Below, piece by piece: positions 39,541 to 49,502 of a DNA stretch of 64,000 nucleotides; within the stretch, counting starts at the first letter, position 1; every line of letters starts with the position of its first letter. Source of the stretch: Conchocele bisecta (taxonomy: Eukaryota; Mollusca; Bivalvia; Lucinida; Thyasiridae); contig CM055277.1 of assembly GCA_029237695.1 (NCBI GenBank), positions 42,628,242-42,692,241 of the forward strand. The letters run 5' to 3'. The position numbers and the translations under genes were made by a program. The notes under the pieces are model-generated. The model was not told where the DNA came from. It saw nothing but the letters and a program-made list of their open reading frames with translations, and ran no database searches.

Positions 39541-40470
39541 AGGGTAGCAACATGATGACGGGAATAATTATAGGGTGCTTCTCCTCAAAGCAGAGATCAG
39601 ATTTGTCCAGACGACCACCTACACGCAGCAAGCAATGTCCATCCAAAACGGGATTGAGGGATACAATGGAGCTGTTCTTCGAAATCTGTTTGCCTGTTCG
39701 GAGACATGCTAACTCAGCTCCGAATGTCTCTTCTTGGACTAGGTGTATAACAAACTGTTCTGCCTCATTACGTTCTGTCGGTAATAAACGTGGATCGGTA
39801 TGTGTTTTCGTCTGATTTGTTGTTTGCTTAATGGACCTGCAGACCTTCTTCAGACGACCAAAGGCCGACGCTAAACGATGCCAAGATGAAAATCGTTCAA
39901 ATCGGCGTGATTCAATAGCAGAAGGGGGCGACACGTTCGTCAGCAAGGCTTGGACAGTCGGGCGTATTTCTCCATCATCGTCAGGGTCAACCAAAAGGAA
40001 GTTGTTGCGTAGTGGTTCATCATTTTCTTCTGGGAGATTCGTTGGCCCCTCTAGCCACCTGTCCAAAGCACGTCGCTCGTTTGATGGTCTTGTTGCACTG
40101 TCTGCAGGGTTCAATTCAGAGCTAATGTATGACCACTGGTCTGGAGTCGTAGATCTAAGTATCCTATCAACTCGGTTTCCGACATACACAAAAAATCGTC
40201 TTTTCCGATTGTTTATGTAGCCCAATACAATTTTGCTGTCACAATGAAATCTCACTCTGTCGACATTTACACACAGTTCCTCTGTTATTGTATCAAATAG
40301 TTCCACTGCTAGAACCGCACCACAAAGTTCTAATCTTGGTATGGTATGCCCACTTTTAGGAGCTACTTTGGATTTACCGAGCACGAATCCAATTTGCCGT
40401 TTTCCATCAAGCGAACGGCGTGACCAAATATGCTGATGCAGCTATCGCCAATTCTGACGCATCAGAGAAA
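39541..40470 (-). pseudogene. BEL/Pao RNase H and linker
   Basis: PRLELCGAVLAVEL and FHCDSKIVLGYI give the acidic residues of an RNase H. YISSELNPADSATRPS follows, a standard BEL/Pao segment, and then the linker up to the integrase zinc finger. There are frame changes on both sides of the block (about 40,385-40,465 and 39,450-39,540). Confidence 0.85.
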
Positions 40471-42017
40471 AGTGTGAAGCTCAGTGCTTGCAACTGATTT
40501 CAGTGAGTGCGGCATGTACGCACGCGGTATTTGTAGTGATTCCAACAGCTGGAGTGACACTTTCCATGCATTCCATCTTGTTTGCTGTTCTGCTGACATC
40601 GCTTCATCCCAGTCTTTCTTGTCAGCTATAATGTCTCTAATCAGAAGCTTCCCACCTATCGTGACAGGGGATGCAAATCCGATAGGATCATAGAGACCAT
40701 TCACAGTATACAGAGCACCACGAAGTGTGGAAGGACGACCTCGATCTGAAACTTCAAAGACAAACGAATCAGTCATAAGATGCCAGCTCAAGCCCAGGCT
40801 GTGTTGTAGTGGTAAGTTGTCATTCTTGAAGTCAAGATCCTTCAGGTTTTTGGCTAGATCTTCTTGTAGGAAAGCCTCCATTACTTCATGGTGGTTCGAC
40901 GCTATATCTTGTGAAGACGGAGATTTCCTTCGACTTTTAGCGCTGTTGTGTCCGTTTCATCAAGTCGATGGCTTCATCACAGCTGGCGAGACTTGTAAGT
41001 CCATCATCTACATAGAAATCCCGTTCCACGAATTCCTTCACATCTGAGCCAAAGGCTGCTTCACTGTTCTCAGGCAATCTTCCGTAACCCGTATGTGGCG
41101 ACCGCGGGCGACGGGCTGTTTCCGAACACATGGACACACATTCGGTATTCTATGAGTTCCTTTTCCGATCATTGTCTCTATACCACAGAAATCTGAGGAA
41201 ATTTCGGTGGTCGTCTCTGACGAGGAAGTTGTAGAACATTTGCTGTACATCAGCGGTTACTGCTACAGGCTCTTTGCGAAACCTAAGTAAGATACCTAAC
41301 AAGCTGTTTGTGAGGTCGGGACCGGTTAACAGTACATCGTTCAACGAGACCCCTTGGTATTTTGCCGAAGAGTCAAACACGCCGCGGATCTGGTCTGGCT
41401 TCTTCGAGTGATACACTCCAAACAGAGGAAGGTACCAACATTCTTCTTCCCCATCCAATGGTGGAGCTACTTCGGCATAACCGCTGTCAGTCACACCTTT
41501 CATGAATGACACGAAGTGTTCTTTCTTCAGTGAGTTCTTTTTCAAACTCGAATCTAACATATTTGCCATCTTGAGTGCATGTGTCTTGTTGTTGGGTAAC
41601 GTGGGTCTATGTGTTCGGAAGGGAAGTGGGGCTACCCAGTTACCGCTTGGGTGCTTTTCAAAATTGTTTTCCATCACACGAGGAATGGAATGTTCTGTCT
41701 TCTTGTGAAAGGCCTGGCTTTTCGTCAGTATCAGTCCTCTGGAACACACTACGACCATGGGAATCAGTGGGGTCGTTAATCTCTAGACTTTCCTTGATAT
41801 TCAACTCATTGGTGCATGGCTTAAAGATTGACTCACGTCCATGGTTTACCAGGTATGTCTTGTTGACATTCACAACATCCGAATCATGAAATTTACCTAG
41901 ACATGTCTCTCCTATTATAACCCAACCTAGGCTAAGCTTCTGTGCATATGGTGAATGTTTGGGGCCAATGCGCTGGTCTAGAACGTGATGGACTTCTGTC
42001 AAATCTCTACCTATCAA
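40471..42017 (-). pseudogene. BEL/Pao reverse transcriptase
   Basis: The region opens with LIGRDLTEVHHVLDQRIG. The core has GVFDSSAKYQGVSLNDVLL, VTADVQQMF (first catalytic Asp), FYVDDGLTS (catalytic Asp pair), and the thumb-like LYDPIGFASPVTIGGKLL. The reading frame changes at about 41,660-41,700, 41,145 and 40,900. The family uses this enzyme to copy its RNA in cytoplasmic particles. Confidence 0.9.
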
Positions 42018-43994
42018 GATGCTTATCTCAGACTGAGCATCAAGTTCGGGAATCTGATGTGCAATGTCATGTAGATGTGCATGGTGTTGCGCTACCTCGG
42101 GGGTGGGTATTTCCTCCCTAATGTTTGGAATCTGGTCGCATTCTATCAGGGTAGGAAGTGGAAGTTGTGTATGACCATCAAATGACTACTATGTAACCAG
42201 GTGCTCGCCTACCTGACGATGTAACACAACCAGAGCATGAAGACAGTGAATACTCCGTGCTCTCACTATGTATGTCAAAGTGTGTGAAGAATTCTGATGT
42301 GGCGAGAGACCTATTGCTCTGGTCATCAATTATGGCATACATAGTTATGGAATTTTCGGGATAGCCATCTGGATGTACCTTTACGAGAATTGTCTTGGCA
42401 CAAGATTTACCGCTAAAGTTGTTACCAAGCGAAATCTGGGTACATTTCGAGGACACATGACCCTCCCCACCATGATCCATCGAGGTTTTACGTTCAACTG
42501 TGTTTACACGAAAATCTGCAACATGTAATGCAGTCGGATGTTTGTCGCTACCACAGTCATCGCATCGAAAAATCTCGCGACATGCAGGCTTCATGTGTGT
42601 ATTCGAATTACAGCATCTGAAACAGATTTTGTGCTCTCTCAGAATATTTCTACGTTCCATAATGGGTTTTTTCTCTGAATGTTCTACACTTATTTAACGG
42701 GTGTTTTGTCATATGGATAGTACATAGTTTATCTGGACCCAAGTAGTTCTGGTCCGCTATGATCTTCTCGTCCTGTTTAACTTCGGTCTTCTTCGAGGCT
42801 ATCGCAGATTTTGTATAGCGGTCTCTAGTGAATACCCGGTCTGCCCTGTCGTCTGACTTCGCCTTGATGTTGGTGTTTGTTTCATACATGTAGTTGAAAC
42901 TCGGGTCATTCTTCGTTTTACTCACATCACGTACAAATTTGGCGAAGACGGCGAAAGGCGGAAATGTGGCACCATGGCGGCTCTTGTAGTCTATCGCTCT
43001 AGAGGTCCATTTTTCCTGAAGCTGGTATGGCAACTTGGCCACTATGGGATTCACACCGGATGTAGAATCGTAATAGCCTAAAAGCGTATTGTACCGCGTG
43101 TCTTCTTTTACAGCTTCGATTTCCGAAAGAATATCTGCTAATTCGTACAACTTTTCATATCATGGTTTGTTAGTTTCGGAAATTTCGCTAGTTTCTTCTT
43201 AAGAGACGCTTCCACCATTTCCGGACAGCCGTATCGATCATCTAATCTTTCCCAGATTCGCTCTAAACCACGGGACGGGTTGTTGATGTTAGACGCCCTG
43301 ATGGAAACTGCATGTTTCTTTGACTCGGGGCCGAGGTATTTTGCCAGTAAGTCCAATTCCTCAACAGGGGATACGTCTAGTTCTGACGTAACATCCACAA
43401 AACTCGCCTTCCACGCCGCGTATGTCTCTGGACAATCATCATAAGAGACCAATCGCGAAAACACCAATTCTTTCTTCAAGAGGAATCGCGTGAGATCTCC
43501 ATGACTAAGATTGTCCCTCCCGTTTTCGTAAGTCGTATGATGTAGGAAGGCATCATTTTGTTGTGTCGCATTATGTTGTGGTACCCGCCAGATTTTTGTA
43601 CGTGGTGTTACGTTTGTGGTTCGACGTGTGTCGTATCATTATGAGGTACAGCGGAATCTTGGCTATGTTGCGATAATCTGTTTACAAAATTTTCAGTACG
43701 ATCCCTTTGTATGGTACGCAGTGGTGTGTTAGATCGCGGTATAATGCCACTTTCCGCGTCACTTTGCAAGGCGGCAACTTCTGCTTCTGCAGCTGCTGCG
43801 TCTTTCTCAACTGTAAGCAGAAGTAAATCAGCATCTAGTCCTGCTTGTTGTTTACGAATGTCAGCTTCCTTAATAGCAAATTGGACTTTCACACGTGCCG
43901 CTGCAGCCTCTGCACGTTTTCGTGAGATCAGAGAACTAGATGTGCTCGAACCACGGGAACGTCTGGATGAATGCGAAGAAGGCTGTGAGCACAA
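42018..43994 (-). pseudogene. BEL/Pao gag, zinc knuckle and protease-like region
   Basis: The N-terminus is Ser/Arg- and Ala-rich (RKRAEAAAARVKVQF). A DUF1759-type gag core follows (DDCPETYAAWKASF, LDDRYGCPEMVEA). A Cys/His-rich region at 42,500-42,640 (CFRCCNSNTH, CDDCGSDKHPTALH) forms zinc knuckles. AIIDDQSNRSLAT, at about 42,310-42,350, sits where the protease active site belongs but lacks the usual D-S/T-G. Frame changes occur near 43,615, 43,150 (A run), 42,665 (A run) and 42,185. Confidence 0.8.
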
Positions 43995-44192
43995 CTATGC
44001 TTAGATGTGTGTGACCTTGACGGAGAGGCTCCCTCACCGGGGTCTTTAGGTATGGAAGTTTGTTGTTGTGTGTGCTGCATGCTGACTAACCAACCGTTAG
44101 ACATAGCCATGTGAAATGTGTGTATGGTGAATTCGAAAACGAAATGGACTGTTAGCACGGACCATTTATTGTGTCGACTCGGAAGTCGTGTT

Positions 44193-44334
44193 GACTCGGA
44201 AGTCGGACAGCGACTGTTGTCGGAATGTAGCTTTTCACTGGACTCGGAAGTCGGACAGCGACTGTTGTCGGAATGTAGCTTTTCACTGGACTCGGAAGTC
44301 GGACAGCGACTGTTGTCGGAATGTAGCTTTTCAC
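44193..44334 (-). repeat. Three 48-bp repeats in the BEL/Pao leader
   Basis: GACTCGGAAGTCGGACAGCG, CTGTTGTCGGAATGTAGC and TTTTCACTG form a 48-base unit repeated three times without change. It lies directly next to the 5' LTR, where the primer-binding site is expected. Confidence 0.9.
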
Positions 44335-44611
44335 TATGCTGTCTTATGGTCGGAACCACACCAGCTAGTGTCACCAATCGAACAACACGAATTCTCAGTA
44401 CTATTCTGTATTGTCCAATGAACGGTGAAAAGCTATTCTTCCATATAATGGGTGGGACTGTTAATTTGGAATTGATTATGACCGCGTATAAAGTAGCGTG
44501 GTGATTCCGGAGACCATGCTCGAATAGCAAATGGCGTGAACACAAATTCCGGGGAGACGAGCTGCGCTACTGGGTAGACAAGTGGCTAGGTAACCGAAAC
44601 GTAACATGACA
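44335..44611 (-). repeat. BEL/Pao 5' LTR
   Basis: Partner of the LTR at 37,995-38,271, same length. It differs at two positions (CACGAATT for CACAAATT, GACGAGC for GACAAGC). Confidence 0.9.
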
Positions 44612-45067
44612 GGCACAAAAGGTTTTCCGATGGTTGAATGACTGTCGCCGATGATACACCTGTGGACGTTGCTGACGAGAATGAAACCATTATATTGGTA
44701 AAGACAAAATTAGACGAAAATTGGAGAATAACATTGCTGCAATTAAGTGAACAGTTAACATGTCATACGTAACTGTTAATCGCATTGTCACAGAACACCT
44801 GAGAATGGGATTTTTTAGTGCTCGGTGGGTCCCAATGATATTGTCTAAGGCCGGGAAGGAGTTGCATGCATTCCAAATAACGTAACATCACGACAGCTGA
44901 CAACGGGAACTGCTCCGCTATACCTCCCATCACCCATGTTCAATGTCACACAGAGTGCGTTGCTTTGGAGATATCTTCATGAAAATTCATACCAGTGATC
45001 ATCCTATACAATGGAATAATGCCAGAACTTATTTTCAAATGTCCACGAACTTCTGGATCACCCCTCG

Positions 45068-45684
45068 TAGTTGGGACTTAAAAAGTGTCCTGCTCAATTT
45101 ACAATCCTGACTAGGATGTTATTGATAATTGTTACTACCGTAACATTGTGGGTGATATGTATACTTGGAATAGATTTCATTATTATTAATAATTTCAGAA
45201 GATGCGAAAGAGGTTCAAACTTTACAGGTCTGCCGGGCTGGTGAACACAAAATTTTTACCAGCCCGAATGAAATTTAAAAAAATATCAAATAAAGTTACT
45301 TATACACGAGATCTGCATAAGGTGGCAGTTACTTATACACGAGATCTGCATAAGGTGGCATGTTACATGTAGCTTGGTTCAGAATAGTAAATAATACACA
45401 TATATCATATATATATATATTTTTTAGTTATATAAGTATAAATCACAGTTGCTGAGTTTTCAACTATGGGTTGAACAATTTCTTTCTCGTGTTCTCTGTT
45501 TAAAAACAGTTTTATTAATTTTACATTCTGTGCCATGTTATGGAGAAATAAAACTACGTTCCCTGCGATGAATATGAAGTCAAAACCTGGATAGGAATGG
45601 CCGACAGCTGGGATGCTGTTTTTCGATGTCAGCGGGGATGGCTTATAAATACGTTGTGATGAGTGACATCCTTCAATTTTATTT
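45068..45684. other. No gene recognised; 33-bp tandem duplication
   Basis: ACTTATACACGAGATCTGCA with TAAGGTGGCA occurs twice in tandem at 45,295-45,360. The rest is AT-rich. Confidence 0.5.
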
Positions 45685-45986
45685 TTATTCTATCATCAGA
45701 TCATGTTCCCCGAGAACAATTTGTTTGTTTACATAATGATATCTTTCTAAGTGTTTTATGAATGCACCTGCAGTTGTAACTCTGGCATTGTTGCAACTGC
45801 ATACACAAACAGTGTCATTGTGATCTCTAAATAAATTTTTAAACCATGTTCGCCAAGAACACATCATAACGTTCTTTTTTCCAAACATTCCGGAGGTAGT
45901 TCTCTCTTGGTCGTTTCCTTTTCCTTCGTTGTTCCCTTCTTGAAATTTGTCCATGAGGTTCTCGCGGTAAAGGCTTTTGAAAGCAC
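45685..45986 (-). CDS. Gene C terminal exon with a zinc-finger-like motif
   Basis: The acceptor TTTTTTGCAG precedes 45,986 and the stop TAA ends at 45,685. One frame encodes WFKNLFRDHNDTVCVCSC, then GAFIKHLERYH, a C-x-C..H-x4-H pattern that could bind zinc, and ends EHDLMIE. This frame needs one base from the previous exon, but the exon at 46,236-46,289 leaves in phase 0. Either an ATG inside this exon (ENLMDKF) is used, a frame break exists, or other splicing applies. The protein family is not recognised. Confidence 0.45.
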
Positions 45987-46040
45987 CTGCAAAAAATGGT
46001 TCATTGATCAGTTCAATGTTCAAGCAATTTCTGCATGTAA

Positions 46041-46201
46041 TAATAATAATAATACTGCATTCTTATATAGCGCATGTAGCAATTGTGGGCTCATATCTTG
46101 CCTAAGGATATTCCAGAGTGACGCAAGTGGGGGCCGTGGGGCTTGAACCCACAATCTGTGGATTACAAGTCCACGGCCTTAACCACTCAGCCACGCTGCC
46201 C
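46041..46201 (-). mobile_element. tRNA-derived SINE with (ATT)n tail
   Basis: Read on the minus strand, it opens with GCAGCGTGGCTGAGTGGTTA, has an anticodon-like loop CTTGTAA, and a T-arm GTGGGTTCAAGCCCCAC. A non-tRNA body (TGGAATATCCTTAGGCAAGA) and ATTATTATTATTA follow. CATGTAA flanks both sides (46,034-46,040 and 46,202-46,208). The head resembles a serine-type tRNA; the acceptor ends do not pair, so it is not a working tRNA gene. It lies in a gene C intron. Confidence 0.85.
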
Positions 46202-46235
46202 CATGTAAGTTGCAAAGTTGTTCAGGTGAACTTAC

Positions 46236-46289
46236 CTTCATTTTCTGTTTCTTTGGTGGGGGCAGTGGTGGGGTAGGGGAACGGACGCG
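46236..46289 (-). CDS. Gene C exon, proline and lysine rich
   Basis: The acceptor is TTTTTTGCAG before 46,289 and the donor is ATGAAG|GTAAGT after 46,236. It is exactly 18 codons in phase 0: RVRSPTPPLPPPKKQKMK. The basic tail resembles a nuclear localisation signal. Confidence 0.5.
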
Positions 46290-46412
46290 CTGCAAAAAAA
46301 ATCTCTATTAGTCCAATGTCTATTTACTTCTTTGTATATTTATATACATATATATATATATAAAGAAATTATGTTTTTCAACCACAATACAAAGTTGTTC
46401 GGGTGAACTTAC

Positions 46413-46655
46413 CTTTCGTGTGGGCGAGGACCCGCTGCCAACGTCCTGTTTTCCCTGCAATGTGCTGGGCGGGTTGGGTCGCTTTGGTTGCGTGGGCGGC
46501 GGGGACCCGCTGCCAACGTCCTGTTTTCCTTGCGATGTGCTGGGCGGGTTGGGCGAGCGGGATGCCTGTCCCGGTACCTTTCACTTTGGTTGTGTGGGCG
46601 GCTTTCGCTTTGGTTGCGTGGGCGGCGGGGACCCGCTGCCAACGTCCTGTTTTTC
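46413..46655 (-). CDS. Gene C exon, copy with an in-frame stop
   Basis: The acceptor is TTTTTCGCAG before 46,655 and the donor is CGAAAG|GTAAGT after 46,413. It is exactly 81 codons in phase 0, with Pro-rich repeats (KQDVGSGSPPPTQPKRK). At 46,581-46,583 the minus strand reads TGA where the sister exon at 47.2 kb reads CGA. As sequenced, this copy would end the protein or be skipped. Confidence 0.45.
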
Positions 46656-47214
46656 CTGCGAAAAAAATCTCTATTAGTCCAATTACTTATTTATATATTT
46701 ATATAAATATATATATATATATATATATCGTCCGCCTAATGCAAAAATGACGTAAGTCATTTTTTGGCGTATGTCAATGAGATATATCACAATAAAGCTG
46801 GCTTGATGATGCACCTTCTCGTAACTATTATACATGCCCAACTATTATAAGATAGTATAATAGCCAATTTTACATCTTAACACATTGCTTGGTTTTTTGG
46901 CGTAAGTCACCAACAGTTCATGCATTTTTGGCGTAAGTCACATTGCGCATTCTTTAAAAACATTTTTGTCCAAACAAATATATGAGGTAAATACTGAACT
47001 TTGTTAATGTCCTATTGCTGAATATTTGTATAATATCGTGGAAATACACTAAAATAAACGTTTTTTGTTGATTATCTCAAAATCATGAAAGTTTTTTTAA
47101 CATGCCAATTGGAAGGCCGCAGTCTATTTACTTCTTTGTATATTTATATACATATATATATATAAAGAAATTATGTTTTTCAACCACAATACAAAGTTGT
47201 TCGGGTGAACTTAC

Positions 47215-47382
47215 CTTTCGTGTGGGCGGGGACCCGCTGCCAACGTCCTGTTTTCCCTGCGATGTGCTGGGTGGGTTGGGCGAGCGGGATGCCTGTCCCG
47301 GTACCTTTCGCTTTGGTTGTGTGGGCGGCTTTCGCTTTGGTTGCGTGGGCGGCGGGGACCCGCTGCCAACGTCCTGTTTTTC
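47215..47382 (-). CDS. Gene C exon, open sister copy
   Basis: It has the same splice signals as the exon at 46,413-46,655, is exactly 56 codons in phase 0 and is open throughout. It starts EKQDVGSGSPPPTQPK and ends SGSPPTRK. It lacks one internal repeat present in the sister exon. Confidence 0.5.
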
Positions 47383-47777
47383 CTGCGAAAAAAATCTCTA
47401 TTAGTCCAATTACTTATTTATATATTTATATAAATATATACATATATATCGTCCGCCTAATGCAAAAATGGCGTAAGTCATTTTTTGGCGTATGTCAGTG
47501 AGATATATCACAATAAAGCTGGCTTGATGATGCACCTTCTCGTAACTATTATACATGCCCAACTATTATAAGATAGTATAATAGCCAATTTTACATCTTA
47601 ACACATTGCTTGGTTTTTTGGCGTAATTCACCAACAGTTCATGCATTTTTGGCGTAAGTCACATTGCGCGTACTTTAAAAACATTTTTGTCCCAAACAAA
47701 TATATGAGGTAAATACTGAACTTTGTTAATGTCCTATTGCCGAATATTTGTATAATATCGTGGAAATACACTAAAAC

Positions 47778-49110
47778 TAGAAAAAGTCGATGGCGCGCCA
47801 TCGCAATATACCCACTTTCCCCAAATGCTAAGTCCGAAAGGGGGAGGTAATCCATGATGGAGGGTCGGATAAAATATCCAAATTCACTTTGCACATCAGC
47901 ACATCAAAACGAAGCTACGAACCAAATATCAGACGCGTATGTATTAAGGTGAAAAAGTTTTTCGACCTACGAGGAAAAATAGTGAAATTCTAAGTCCGAA
48001 AGGGGGAGATAATCCATGATGGAAGGTCCGATCAAAAATCGGAATTCACTTTGCACATCATAGCGAAGCTACATATGAAATATCAGAAATGTAGGTATTA
48101 AGGTGAGAAAGTTTTTCGACTTACAATGAAAAATAGGGAAATTCTGAGTCCGAAAGGGGGAGATAATCCATGATGGAGGGTCGGATGAAAAATCCGAATT
48201 CACTATGCGCATCCGCACATCATAACGAAGCTACATACCAAATATCAGGCGCGTAGGTATGAAGATGAAAAAGTTTTTCGAGTTACAAGGAAAAATAGGG
48301 AAATTCCGAGTCCGAAAGGGGGAGATAATCCATGATGGAGGGTCGGATCAAAAATCCGAATTCACTTTGCGCATCTGCACATGATAACGAAGCTACATAC
48401 CAAATATCAGGCGCGTAAGTATGAAGGTGAAAAAGTTTTTCGAGTTACAATGAAAAAATGGGAAATTGTGAGTCCGAAAGGGGGAGATAATCCATGATGG
48501 AGGGTCGGATAAAAAATCGAAATTCACTTTGCGCATCTGCACATGATAACGAAGCTACATACCAAATATCAGGCGCGTAGGTATGAAGGTGAAAAAGTTT
48601 TTCGAGTTACAAGGAAAAAATGGGAAATTGTGAGTCCGAAAGGGGGAGATAATCCATGATGGAGGGTCGGATCCAAAATCCGAATTCACTTTGCGCATCA
48701 TAACGAAGCTACATATCAAATATCAGAAATGTAGGTATTAAGGTGAGAAAGTTTTTCGACTTACAATGAAAAATAGGGAAATTCTGAGTCCGAAAGGGGG
48801 AGATAATCCATGATGGAGGGTCGGATGAAAAATCCGAATTCACTTTGCGCATCTGCACATGATAACGAAGCTACATACCAAATATCAGGCGCGTAGGTAT
48901 GAAGGTGAAAAAGTTTTTCGAGTTACAAGGAAAAAATGGAAAATTGTGAGTCCGAAAGGGGGAGATAATCCATGATGGAGGGTCGGATCAAAAATCGAAA
49001 TTCACTTTGCGCATCTGCACATGATAACGAAGCTACATACCAAATATCAGGCGCGTAGGTATGAAGGTGAAAAAGTTTTTTGAGTTACAAGAAACGTGAC
49101 GGACGTACGT
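47778..49110 (+). mobile_element. Pearl-like repeat element, ~160-bp core unit, eight copies
   Basis: It opens ACTAGAAAAAGTCGATGGCG. The core unit carries GTCCGAAAGGGGGAGATAAT, CCATGATGGAGGGTCGGAT, ATAACGAAGCTACATACCAA and GGTGAAAAAGTTTTTCGA, at a spacing of about 155-167 bases. It runs out in CGTACGTACGGACGTACAGA. It has the same plan as the element at 17.1 kb but a different core sequence. Confidence 0.65.
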
Positions 49111-49502
49111 ACGGACGTACAGACGAGAGATACAATGTGGGGTTGCTTCCTCCGACTTCTCCCCAGCATTTCCTTTCCTCACATGGTCTTCTTCAACTTC
49201 TGCCTCCAACATCTCTGAATTCTTTCCATCCCTCACATGGTCTTCCTCAACTTCTTCTTCCAACTGGTCTTCTTTAACTTCTTCATCCAACAGGTCCTCT
49301 TCAACTTCTTCCTCCAACTTGTCCTCTCTTTCAATTTCTTCCTCCAACAGGTCCTCTCCACTGTCTACAATCTGTGAAGAGTCCTCTGCTTTAATCTCAT
49401 CAATCTGGGCCTCCCCTAAAAGTGTTTCCTTCTTTGAGGTATCCTCTCTCCCTAGACCTTCCTCGTCTGACTGGTCATCCCCTCTTGTGTCTTTTTTATG
49501 CC
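49111..49502 (-). CDS. Gene C candidate exon, very acidic repeats
   Basis: The acceptor TTATTTGTAG precedes 49,502. The open frame encodes HKKDTRGDDQSDEEGLGRED and then repeats of LEEEVEEDLLDEEVKED. It is low in aromatic residues and probably disordered. No convincing donor is present before the repeat at 49,110, so the exon 3' end may have been lost to, or disturbed by, that element. Confidence 0.4.

Larger units (their letters stand above)
37995..44611 (-). mobile_element. BEL/Pao LTR retrotransposon
   Basis: Two 277-bp LTRs (37,995-38,271 and 44,335-44,611) bound a minus-strand gag-pol region. GGCAC lies on both sides (37,990-37,994 and 44,612-44,616) as a target duplication. On the minus strand a purine tract (AGGTGGGGAG) directly precedes the 3' LTR. 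The order is gag, zinc knuckle, protease, reverse transcriptase, RNase H, integrase, as in BEL/Pao. The LTRs differ by two substitutions and no indel, indicating recent insertion, yet the coding region has at least eight frame changes. Confidence 0.95.
37503..45067 (+). mobile_element. Mariner element interrupted by a BEL/Pao retrotransposon
   Basis: The termini CGAGGGGTGATCCAGAAGTT (37,503 onward) and its inverse ending at 45,067 extend to 27 bases with one mismatch, and TA lies outside both. On the plus strand, pieces of a mariner transposase N-terminus are readable on both sides of the insertion: TRKMMEIVSGK and a DKWHKRFSDG segment straddling the target site, then VNRIVTEHLRMG and ARWVPMILSKAG at about 44,780-44,860. 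Stops interrupt it and the catalytic part is missing, so without the retrotransposon it is a decayed element of just under 1 kb. Confidence 0.8.
46310..47770. repeat. Tandem segmental duplication carrying a gene C exon (~0.8 kb unit)
   Basis: The segments starting GTCTATTTACTTCTTTGTAT at about 46,316 and 47,120 match through the exon. They continue through CGTCCGCCTAATGCAAAAAT to ACTGAACTTTGTTAATGTCC (47,006 and 47,718). The copies differ by small indels and substitutions and by one exon-internal unit. Intronic motifs TTTTTGGCGTAAGTCA recur several times in each copy. Confidence 0.85.

Noticed and set aside
42650..42680. Programmed frameshift between gag and pol in the BEL/Pao element
   Set aside because: Many similar one-base slips occur throughout this copy, and BEL/Pao elements normally use one long frame, so indels are the simpler explanation.
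46139..46202. Functional tRNA gene
   Set aside because: The arms are tRNA-like but the acceptor stem does not pair, and a SINE body with (ATT)n tail and target duplication follows.
46403..46750. Plus-strand frames with CWAGW-type repeats
   Set aside because: They run antisense to spliced minus-strand exons with good donor and acceptor sites.
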